A program made the translations under genes and the position numbers. Positions 1 through 6,621 of a stretch of DNA of 64,000 nt are shown piece by piece. This DNA is from Streptomyces anulatus (lineage in GTDB: Bacteria; Actinomycetota; Actinomycetes; Streptomycetales; Streptomycetaceae), in assembly GCF_014650675.1 (NCBI RefSeq), contig NZ_BMVK01000006.1:124001-188000 (forward strand). The letters are read 5' to 3'. The notes beneath the pieces were generated by a model that saw nothing but the letters and a program-made list of their open reading frames with translations, did no database searches and had not been told where the DNA came from. Each line of letters begins with the position of its first letter. Position 1 is the first letter of the stretch.

Positions 1-1159
1 CCTTGTAATGGCCGTCGCGCAGATGGGCCGGGACGGGCCCCGCGAGCCCCCTGCGCACGTCGTCCTGCGCGGCGGAGATCGCCAGCGTCGCCGCGTTGGA
101 CTTGGGGGCGAGCGCCAGGGCGATGGTGGCGTGGCTGAGGGTGAGCGCCGCCTCCGGGAAGCCGATCATGGCCACCGCCTGGGCGGCGGCCACGGCGGTC
201 GGCAGCGCGGTGGGATCGGCCAGGCCGATGTCCTCGCTGGCCGAGATCATCAGCCGGCGGGCGATGAAGCGCGGGTCCTCCCCCGCCTCGATCATGCGGG
301 CCAGGTAGTGCAGAGCGGCGTCCACGTCGGAGCCGCGGATCGACTTGATGAGCGCGCTGGCGACGTCGTAGTGCTGGTCGCCGTCACGGTCGTACTTCAC
401 GGCGGCGCGGTCGACGGTCGCCTCCAGCGTCTCCAGCGTGATCTCCGCCTCGCCCGTGGCGATGGCCGCGCCCGCCGCGGCCTCCAGCGCCGTCAGGGCC
501 CGGCGCGCGTCGCCGCCCGCGATGCGCAGCAGATGCGCCTCGGCATCCTCCGGCAGGGTGACCGCCCCGCCGAGCCCCCGCTCGTCGGTCAGCGCCCGCC
601 GCAGCAGATCACGCAGGTCGTCGTCGGTCAGCGATTCCAGGGTGAGCAGCAGGGAGCGCGACAGCAGCGGGGAGATGATCGAGAAGTACGGATTCTCCGT
701 GGTGGCGGCGATGAGGGTCACCCAGCGGTTCTCCACCGCGGGGAGCAGGGAGTCCTGCTGGGCCTTGGAGAAGCGGTGGATCTCGTCCAGGAAGAGGACG
801 GTCTCCTTGCCGAAGCCGCCGGTGGCGCGGCGCGCGCTCTCGATGACGGCCCGGACCTCCTTGACGCCCGCGGTGATCGCGGAGAGCTCGACGAAGCGCT
901 TGTTGGTCGCCTTGCTGACCACGTACGCCAGAGTCGTCTTGCCGGTGCCGGGCGGGCCCCACAGGATGACCGAGGACGCGCCGGCCGGGCCGCCGCTCCC
1001 CTCGACGAGGCGGCGCAGCGGCGAGCCCGGCTTCAGCAGATGCTGCTGGCCGACGACCTCGTCGAGGACACGGGGACGCATCCGGGCAGCGAGGGGGCTG
1101 CTGGACGGGTCCTTCTCCTGGCGGTCTTCGGCTGCTGCGGTAAAGAGGTCGGGCTCCAC
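1..1159 (-). CDS. rarA: Replication-associated recombination protein A (AAA+ ATPase), 3' end cut by window edge
   Basis: RarA/MgsA/WHIP family clamp-loader-like AAA+ ATPase, acting on stalled replication forks. I translated 386 codons from the GTG at 1159; the frame is open to the left edge, so roughly the last 60 residues of a usual 440-450 aa protein are missing. Visible motifs: an N-terminal MRPRVLDEVVGQQHLL signature (about 27-42), Walker A GPPGTGKT (68-75), Walker B FLDEIHR (D125/E126), a sensor-1 region (AATTENP), an arginine-finger region and the MgsA C-terminal domain (motif around GSDVDAALHYLARMIEAGEDP). The GTG start fits because the protein begins with the typical EPDLF segment; an ATG at 1164 is in another frame. 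No other gene overlaps it. Family assignment is very secure. Confidence 0.95.
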   Translation of the reverse strand, partial: MEPDLFTAAAEDRQEKDPSSSPLAARMRPRVLDEVVGQQHLLKPGSPLRRLVEGSGGPAGASSVILWGPPGTGKTTLAYVVSKATNKRFVELSAITAGVKEVRAVIESARRATGGFGKETVLFLDEIHRFSKAQQDSLLPAVENRWVTLIAATTENPYFSIISPLLSRSLLLTLESLTDDDLRDLLRRALTDERGLGGAVTLPEDAEAHLLRIAGGDARRALTALEAAAGAAIATGEAEITLETLEATVDRAAVKYDRDGDQHYDVASALIKSIRGSDVDAALHYLARMIEAGEDPRFIARRLMISASEDIGLADPTALPTAVAAAQAVAMIGFPEAALTLSHATIALALAPKSNAATLAISAAQDDVRRGLAGPVPAHLRDGHYK

Positions 1160-1231
1160 GTCATGAAGCCTATGCGACCCCACTGACAGCACCGTCGGGG
1201 GCGGACCGCCTACGAGATCGGCAGGTGACCG

Positions 1232-1870
1232 TCAGCTGGTCCAGAAGTCCCACCAGCGGGTCAGGATCAGCATGCCGATGATCCCGATCCACATCACCGG
1301 AAGCACCCAGGGGAACTCGGTGAGCCCGCCGCGCAGCCAGGCCGGGGCCGGGAGGATGCGGTGCTTGACGTTGTGCGTGGTCACGTAGCAGAACATGACG
1401 ATGGTGGCGACCCAGGCCAGGCAGCACCACAGGCAGAGCGAGTTGATGTTGTACAGCGACTGGTACTGGAGCCAGGTGCAGAAGCCGACGCCGAACAGCG
1501 TCCCGGCGTTCAGCCCGAGCCAGAACCAGCTCCGGTAGCGGGCGCCGGCGAGCAGGCCCATCCCGATGGCGATGACCATGCCGTACGTGACCAGGCCCAG
1601 CATCGGGTTGGGGAACCCGAACGCGGAGGCCTGCTCGCTCTTCATGATGTTGCCGCACGCGACGACGGGGTTGAGGCTGCACCCGGGGGTGAAGGAGGGG
1701 TCCTCCAGCAGCTTGAACTTGTCGATCGTGATGATCCAGGAGGCCAGCAGCCCGGCCGCGCCGGTGATCACCAGGAGCAGGGCGAGACCGCGTCCGGCCC
1801 CGAAGGCGCGCTTGCGGCCGCCCTCGTCCTGATCGGAGGAGAGATCGTGGTCTACCGCTGCAGTCGTCAT
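1232..1870 (-). CDS. Vitamin K epoxide reductase (VKOR)-family membrane thiol oxidoreductase
   Basis: A 212-aa integral membrane protein of the bacterial VKOR family, which reoxidises DsbA-like partners outside the membrane and passes electrons to menaquinone. Hydrophobic segments lie near residues 28-48, 92-110, 113-133, 146-164 and 187-205. The active-site CXXC is C146-L-W-C149, and the loop cysteine pair is C64 and C72 (CSLNPVVAC), the spacing expected for the VKOR shuttle cysteines. There is no fused thioredoxin domain, so a separate partner is needed; the DsbA-like protein at 38730 is one possibility (inference). The ATG at 1870 gives a short charged cytoplasmic N-terminus. It lies 72 bp upstream of rarA on the same strand and may share a transcript with it. 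Confidence 0.93.
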   Translation of the reverse strand: MTTAAVDHDLSSDQDEGGRKRAFGAGRGLALLLVITGAAGLLASWIITIDKFKLLEDPSFTPGCSLNPVVACGNIMKSEQASAFGFPNPMLGLVTYGMVIAIGMGLLAGARYRSWFWLGLNAGTLFGVGFCTWLQYQSLYNINSLCLWCCLAWVATIVMFCYVTTHNVKHRILPAPAWLRGGLTEFPWVLPVMWIGIIGMLILTRWWDFWTS

Positions 1871-2182
1871 ATCGCCGTTCCATCACCGAGTGGTCAGCCG
1901 GGCAAGGTCATTGTGCCGTACCCCCGTACGGATCAACCGTTCGATGGACATAAAGGTGTGCGCACATGAGCGCCCCTGCGGGTGGACTCCGGGGGCTGCG
2001 GGGCCGGGACGACGCACGATGTACGTGTCCCCGGCACCGGTCCGGCGACGCCGACCGCGCGGGCGGCCCCAAGTCGGGGTCACCGGCCAGGATGAATCCA
2101 CGCTCGCCGAGTTGACGGTGGACGAGAAAGGCGCGGGCGGCGGGACCGAGGTCCCGCCGCCCGCGCCCCGCTCACGCCCCGG
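1871..2182. other. Intergenic region: VKOR upstream region and hisS terminator
   Basis: Gene-free stretch. It holds a 6-bp inverted repeat CCGTAC-N4-GTACGG at 1916-1931, about 45 bp before the VKOR start and therefore placed where an operator could sit, and the hisS terminator at 2131-2166. The middle part (about 1960-2120) shows nothing I recognise. Confidence 0.5.
2131..2166 (-). terminator. Hairpin terminator downstream of hisS
   Basis: Perfect 16-bp GC-rich stem (2131-2146 with 2151-2166) with a 4-nt CGAG loop, 17 bp past the hisS stop codon. No U-tract, as is common in Streptomyces. Confidence 0.85.
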
Positions 2183-3445
2183 TCAGCCGAGGCGCTTCGT
2201 CAGCTCCGCCGCGACATCGGCCAGCGGCACCGGGCCCTGCTCGCCGGACTCCATGTCCTTGAGCTGGACGACGCCCTCGGCGAGATCGCGCTCGCCCGCG
2301 ACCAGGGTGTAGCGCGCGCCCGAGCGGTTGGCGCTCTTCATCGCGCCCTTCAGACCCCGGCCGCCGAACGCGAAGTCCGCGGCGATCCCCGCGCGGCGCA
2401 GCTCGGTGACGACGCCGAACAGCACCCGGCGGGCCTCGTCGCCGAGCGGGACCGCGTACACGCTGGTGGCGACGGGCAGGTCGAGCTCGACGCCCTCGGC
2501 CTCCAGCGCGAGGACCGTGCGGTCCACGCCGAGCGCCCAGCCGACGGACGGCAGCGCGGGGCCGCCGATCATCTCGGACAGTCCGTCGTAGCGGCCGCCG
2601 CCGCCCACCGCGGACTGCGAGCCGAGGCCGTCGTGGACGAACTCGAAGGTCGTACGGGTGTAGTAGTCGAGGCCGCGGACCAGCTTCTCGTCGTCCTCGA
2701 ACACCACGCCGGCGGTCGTGAGCAGCGCCCGGACCTCCTCGTGGTACGCCCTGCAGGCGTCGCAGAGGTAGTCGCGGAGCTTCGGGGCGTCGGTGAGCTG
2801 CTTCTGTACGTCGGCCCGCTTGTCGTCCAGCACGCGCAGCGGGTTGATCTCGATGCGGCGGCGGGTCTCCTCGTCGAGGTCCAGGTCCCGCAGGAAGGTC
2901 TGGAGCGCCTCCCGGTAGACCGGGCGGCACTCCTTGTCGCCCAGCGAGTTCAGCAGGATCCGGAACTGGCGCAGGCCCAGCGAGCGGTACGCCTGGTCGG
3001 CGAGGATGATCAGCTCGGCGTCCAGGACCGGGTCCTCGGTGCCGATGGCCTCGGCGCCGACCTGCGAGAAGTGGCGGTAGCGGCCCTTCTGCGGGCGCTC
3101 GTAGCGGTAGTACGAGCCGGAGTACCAGAGCTTGACGGGGAGGTTGCCCGCCTTGTGGAGGTTGGCCTCCAGGGCCGCCCGCAGCACGGATGCGGTGCCC
3201 TCGGGGCGCAGGGCGAGCTGGGAGCCGCCCTTGGTGGTGAGGGTGTACATCTCCTTGGTGACGATGTCGGTGGACTCGCCGACACCGCGCGCGAAGAGTT
3301 CGACGTCCTCGAAGCCGGGCGTCTCGATGTAGCCGTAGCCCGAGTCGCGCAGCGGGGCGGCGATGGCCTCGCGCACCGCCAGGAACTTCGCGGAGTCCGG
3401 CGGGGTCAGGTCGTACGTGCCCTTGGGGGCCTGAAAGGTGCTCAC
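2183..3445 (-). CDS. hisS: Histidyl-tRNA synthetase
   Basis: Class II aminoacyl-tRNA synthetase charging tRNA-His, 420 aa, normal length. The N-terminus (FQAPKGTYDLTPPD) is the typical HisRS start; motif 1, motif 2 (YRYERPQKGRYRHFSQVG, about 112-129), the HisA region LVRGLDYYTRTTFEFV (about 256-271) and motif 3 (GGGGRYDGL then VGWALGVDR) are all present, followed by a C-terminal anticodon-binding domain. The start is GTG at 3445. It follows the metallo-hydrolase gene by 15 bp, so the two are very probably co-transcribed, an arrangement also seen in other actinomycetes, and it ends at a strong hairpin. Confidence 0.98.
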   Translation of the reverse strand: MSTFQAPKGTYDLTPPDSAKFLAVREAIAAPLRDSGYGYIETPGFEDVELFARGVGESTDIVTKEMYTLTTKGGSQLALRPEGTASVLRAALEANLHKAGNLPVKLWYSGSYYRYERPQKGRYRHFSQVGAEAIGTEDPVLDAELIILADQAYRSLGLRQFRILLNSLGDKECRPVYREALQTFLRDLDLDEETRRRIEINPLRVLDDKRADVQKQLTDAPKLRDYLCDACRAYHEEVRALLTTAGVVFEDDEKLVRGLDYYTRTTFEFVHDGLGSQSAVGGGGRYDGLSEMIGGPALPSVGWALGVDRTVLALEAEGVELDLPVATSVYAVPLGDEARRVLFGVVTELRRAGIAADFAFGGRGLKGAMKSANRSGARYTLVAGERDLAEGVVQLKDMESGEQGPVPLADVAAELTKRLG

Positions 3446-3460
3446 GATTACGTCTCTCGT

Positions 3461-4150
3461 CTACATTCCTCGGCGCGGCGCCGCGTCCAGACCGTTCAGA
3501 TACGGGTTGGAGGCGCGCTCGCGGCCGATGGTCGTCTGGGGGCCGTGGCCGGACAGCACCACGGTCGAGTCGTCGAGCGGCAGGCACACACGGGCCAGCG
3601 ACTCGAGCAGCTCGGCGTGGTCGCCGCCGGGCAGGTCGGTGCGTCCGACGGAGCCGGCGAAGAGCAGGTCGCCCGAGAAGAAGACCGGCGGAATGTCCGC
3701 GGCCTCGGGCATCCCGAACGTCACCGACCCCTTGGTATGGCCGGGCGCGTGCGAGACGCCGAACTCCAGACCGGCCAGGGTCAGCTTCGAGCCGTCGGTC
3801 AGCTCCTTGACGTCGTCCGGCTCCCCCACGGTCAGCTCGCCCATGAGCGGCATCCCGATCGAGCGGCCGAGCGCCTTCTCCGGGTCGCTCATCATGTAGC
3901 GGTCCTCGGGGTGGATCCAGGCGGGGACGTCATGGGCGCCGCAGACCGGGACGACCGAGGCGACGTGGTCGATATGGCCGTGGGTGAGGACGACGGCGAC
4001 GGGCTTGAGCCGATGCTTCTTCAGCGTTTCCTCGACGCCCTGGGCGGCCTGGTGGCCCGGGTCGATGATCACGCACTCCTCACCGGCGGCGGGGGCGACC
4101 AGGTAGCAATTGGTCCCCCAGGCCCCGGCGGGGAACCCGGCAATGAGCAC
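3461..4150 (-). CDS. Metallo-beta-lactamase-fold hydrolase (glyoxalase II-like)
   Basis: A 229-aa MBL-fold hydrolase. Metal ligands are visible: THGHIDH (H57/H59/D61/H62), H138 in APGHT, D161 in FSGD and H202 in SGHG, so both metal sites are intact. The length and the GNPN-type end (ERASNPYLNG) resemble the short glyoxalase II-like group rather than beta-lactamases. The substrate cannot be read from sequence; S-acyl thiol hydrolysis (for example of mycothiol or other thiol adducts) is a possibility only. It is the first gene of a two-gene unit with hisS. The upstream 149 bp are shared with the divergent cyclophilin gene and must carry both promoters. Confidence 0.9.
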   Translation of the reverse strand: MLIAGFPAGAWGTNCYLVAPAAGEECVIIDPGHQAAQGVEETLKKHRLKPVAVVLTHGHIDHVASVVPVCGAHDVPAWIHPEDRYMMSDPEKALGRSIGMPLMGELTVGEPDDVKELTDGSKLTLAGLEFGVSHAPGHTKGSVTFGMPEAADIPPVFFSGDLLFAGSVGRTDLPGGDHAELLESLARVCLPLDDSTVVLSGHGPQTTIGRERASNPYLNGLDAAPRRGM

Positions 4151-4299
4151 GATCGTCCTTAATGTTCGTCCGGAGGATGCGGCAGCGGCGAAGGATGCGG
4201 CAGATCAGAGCCTACCGGCGCTCCTCATGACACAGGTAACCCATATACGGTACGGGCAACTCAGGCCCTCATCTCACGACGTAACAAGGAGCCCAACCG

Positions 4300-5091
4300 G
4301 TGTCCAGCAGCGAACAGCGGCGGCGGCAGCTCGCCCGGGAAAAGTTCGAGCGCCAGCAGAAGCGCCGGGAGGAGGCCCGCAGCAGGACGAGGCGCATCAC
4401 CGCGATCGTCGCGGCCTCGGTGGCCGTGGTCGCCGTCGTGGGCGTGAGCGCGTTCGTCGTGGCGGGCAAGGACGACGACAAGGACAAGAAGAGCGACGCG
4501 GCGTCGAGCCAGAGCCCCACTCCGGAGCCTTCGGAGAGCGAGAGCAAGGCTCCCACGCCGCCGATGGAGATCGACAAAAAGGCGAAGTACACGATGTCGC
4601 TCAAGACGAGCCAGGGCGACATAGCGTTCTCGATGGACGCGGCGAAGACTCCGGAGACGGTGAACTCCTTCAAGGCGCTCGCCGACAAGGGCTACTTCGA
4701 CGACACCAAGTGCCACCGGCTGACCACCCAGGGCATCTTCGTGCTCCAGTGCGGCGACCCGAAGGGCGACGGCACCGGCGGTCCGGGCTACAACATCCCG
4801 GACGAGAACCTGGACGCGCTCGGCAAGGCGGGCGCCGACGGTACGGTCGTCTACCCGCCCGGCACGGTGGCGATGGCCAATACCGGCCAGCCGAACTCCG
4901 GTGGCAGCCAGTACTTCCTGGTCTACAAGGAGACGAAGCTCCCGCCCACCTACACCCCGTTCGGCACGATGGACGAAGCCTCGCTGAAGGCCGTCCAGAA
5001 GGTCGGCGAGGCCGGCGTCGAGGGCGGTGCGGGCGACGGCGCCCCGAAGAAGGCCGTGACGGTCGAGAAGGCTTCGGTCGAGAAGGGCTGA
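4300..5091 (+). CDS. Membrane-anchored cyclophilin-type peptidyl-prolyl cis-trans isomerase
   Basis: A 263-aa protein starting at GTG 4300 behind an AAGGA Shine-Dalgarno (4286-4290). Order of parts: a strongly basic, coiled N-terminus (residues 1-31), one membrane-spanning segment (about 32-54), a charged and Ser/Pro-rich linker (55-85), and a cyclophilin domain (about 88-255) with TPETVNSF, FDDTKCHRL and GGSQYFLVY. The catalytic loop reads CHRLTTQGIFVLQCGDP, so the usual RVIPGFMIQGGDP motif is altered: the arginine is kept in HRL but FMIQGG is FVLQCG, typical of the extracytoplasmic actinobacterial group. Topology predicts the isomerase domain outside the membrane, a role in folding exported proteins. 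Transcribed alone and divergent from the MBL gene. Confidence 0.93.
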   Translation: MSSSEQRRRQLAREKFERQQKRREEARSRTRRITAIVAASVAVVAVVGVSAFVVAGKDDDKDKKSDAASSQSPTPEPSESESKAPTPPMEIDKKAKYTMSLKTSQGDIAFSMDAAKTPETVNSFKALADKGYFDDTKCHRLTTQGIFVLQCGDPKGDGTGGPGYNIPDENLDALGKAGADGTVVYPPGTVAMANTGQPNSGGSQYFLVYKETKLPPTYTPFGTMDEASLKAVQKVGEAGVEGGAGDGAPKKAVTVEKASVEKG

Positions 5092-5193
5092 ACCGGCGGG
5101 ACGGAACCGACGGTACGGCGACCGGCCGGGCGGCCACCGGCGGGGCAGAGCGCTGCCCCGGACCGGGGCGAAGAATTTCGGCCGTGCTGAGTG

Positions 5194-5223
5194 CGGACAG
5201 CCGGGCGGCCGGTCGCCTAGATT
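5194..5223 (+). promoter_or_regulatory. Candidate housekeeping (sigma-70 type) promoter of the DUF349 gene
   Basis: CGGACA (5194-5199), 18-bp spacer, TAGATT (5218-5223). The predicted start point near 5230 falls exactly where the first leader hairpin begins. Confidence 0.5.
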
Positions 5224-5230
5224 GGCGTTG

Positions 5231-5312
5231 TGCAGGGCGGGCGATGCCCGCCCCAGGAAACTGTGGACGATGCCCGGGGGGCGAACCCCCTCGCAGGCAT
5301 CAGGTGGAGGAG
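5231..5312 (+). promoter_or_regulatory. Two-hairpin 5' leader of the DUF349 gene
   Basis: Hairpin 1: GGGCGGGC (5235-5242) pairs perfectly with 5246-5253 around a GAT loop. Hairpin 2: GATGCC (5269-5274) pairs with 5296-5301, enclosing a G6/C5 stem (5276-5281 with 5286-5290) capped by CGAA. The Shine-Dalgarno GGTGGAGGAGG (5303-5313) starts one base after hairpin 2. I do not recognise a described riboswitch class; translational control is an inference from the arrangement. Confidence 0.45.
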
Positions 5313-5317
5313 GCGCT

Positions 5318-6547
5318 GTGAGCAGCGACCCGTGGGGCCGCGTCGATGAGACGGGCACCGTGTACGTGCGTACTGCCGAGGGCGAGCAGGTCGTCGGATC
5401 GTGGCAGGCCGGTTCGCCCGAGGAGGCTCTGGCCTATTTCGAGCGCAAGTACGACGGCATTGTGGTCGAGATCGGCCTCCTCGAACGGCGGGTGAAGACC
5501 ACCGATCTGTCGGCGAAGGACGCGACGACGGCGATCGACCATCTGCGGCAGCAGGTCGACGAGCACCACGCGGTGGGCGACCTCGACGCGCTGCGCAAGC
5601 GGCTGGACGCGCTCGTCGCGACGGTCGAGGCGCGGCGCGAGGAGCGCAAGGTCCTCAAGGCCAAGCAGACCGACGAGGCCAAGCACGCCAAGGAGGCGCT
5701 GGTCGCCGAGGCGGAGGAGCTGGCGCAGAGCGAGCAGTGGCGCTCGGCCGGCGAGCGGCTCCGGGCACTGGTGGACACCTGGAAGGGTCTCCCCCGCCTC
5801 GACCGCAAGTCGGACGACGAGCTGTGGCACCGCTTCTCGCACGCCCGCTCGGCGTTCTCCAAGCGGCGCAAGGCGCACTTCGCCGCGCTGGACGCCCAGC
5901 GCGAGGACGCCCGCAAGGCCAAGGAGAAGCTGGTCACCGAGGCCGAGGCGCTGTCCGGCTCCACGGACTGGGTGACCACGGCCGCGCGCTACCGCGACCT
6001 GATGACCGAGTGGAAGGCGGCGGGCCGCGCCCAGCGCGAGTCCGAGGACGACCTGTGGAACCGTTTCCGCGGCGCCCAGGACGTCTTCTTCGCCGCCCGC
6101 AGCGAGGTCTTCGCCGAGCGGGACGCCGAGCAGGGCGAGAACCTCAAGCTGAAGGAGGAGCTCGCCGCGGAGGCCGAGAAGCTGGTGCCGGTGAAGGACC
6201 TCAAGGCGGCCCGTGCCGCGTTCCGGTCCATCAACGAGCGCTGGGAGGCCATCGGCCACGTACCGCGTGACGCCCGCCCGAAGGTCGAGGGCCGGATGCA
6301 GGCGGTGGAGCGGACGCTCCAGGAGTCCGAGGAGTCGGAGTGGCGCCGGACGAACCCTGAGGCGCGGGCCCGCGCCGCGGGTCTGACCGGTCAGCTCCAG
6401 GCCGCCGTGGACAAGCTGCGCGGCCAGATCGACACGGCCCGCGCCCAGGGCAACAACGCCCGTGCGGACAAGCTGGCCAAGGAGCTGGAGGGCCGCCAGG
6501 CGCTGCTGGACCAGGCGCTCAAGGGCCTGGAGGAGTTCGGCGGCTGA
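5318..6547 (+). CDS. DUF349 coiled-coil protein
   Basis: A 409-aa, highly charged, almost wholly helical protein built from DUF349 repeats: three recognisable copies share a W-x-x-A-x-R...L...WK...R...DD-LW-x-RF pattern (for example around DELWHRFSHAR and DDLWNRFRGAQ). It has no membrane segment or catalytic motif. I chose the GTG at 5318 because the optimal Shine-Dalgarno GGAGGAGG precedes it and the protein then begins SSDPWGRVDETGTVYVRT, a conserved-looking start; in-frame upstream starts would run through the leader hairpins. Function is unknown; it could be a scaffold or nucleoid/RNA-associated coiled coil. It converges on relA with a shared terminator. Confidence 0.85.
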   Translation: MSSDPWGRVDETGTVYVRTAEGEQVVGSWQAGSPEEALAYFERKYDGIVVEIGLLERRVKTTDLSAKDATTAIDHLRQQVDEHHAVGDLDALRKRLDALVATVEARREERKVLKAKQTDEAKHAKEALVAEAEELAQSEQWRSAGERLRALVDTWKGLPRLDRKSDDELWHRFSHARSAFSKRRKAHFAALDAQREDARKAKEKLVTEAEALSGSTDWVTTAARYRDLMTEWKAAGRAQRESEDDLWNRFRGAQDVFFAARSEVFAERDAEQGENLKLKEELAAEAEKLVPVKDLKAARAAFRSINERWEAIGHVPRDARPKVEGRMQAVERTLQESEESEWRRTNPEARARAAGLTGQLQAAVDKLRGQIDTARAQGNNARADKLAKELEGRQALLDQALKGLEEFGG

Positions 6548-6559
6548 GACGGCTGCCAG

Positions 6560-6595
6560 AAGGCCCCGGTACGCATCTCGCGTACCGGGGCCTTT
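6560..6595. terminator. Bidirectional terminator between DUF349 gene and relA
   Basis: 15-bp perfect stem (6560-6574 with 6580-6594), 5-nt loop, AA at the start and TTT at the end, so it can work on either strand for the convergent genes. Confidence 0.85.
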
Positions 6596-6621
6596 CCGTT
6601 GCCGCCGCCAGGGCCGCGCCG

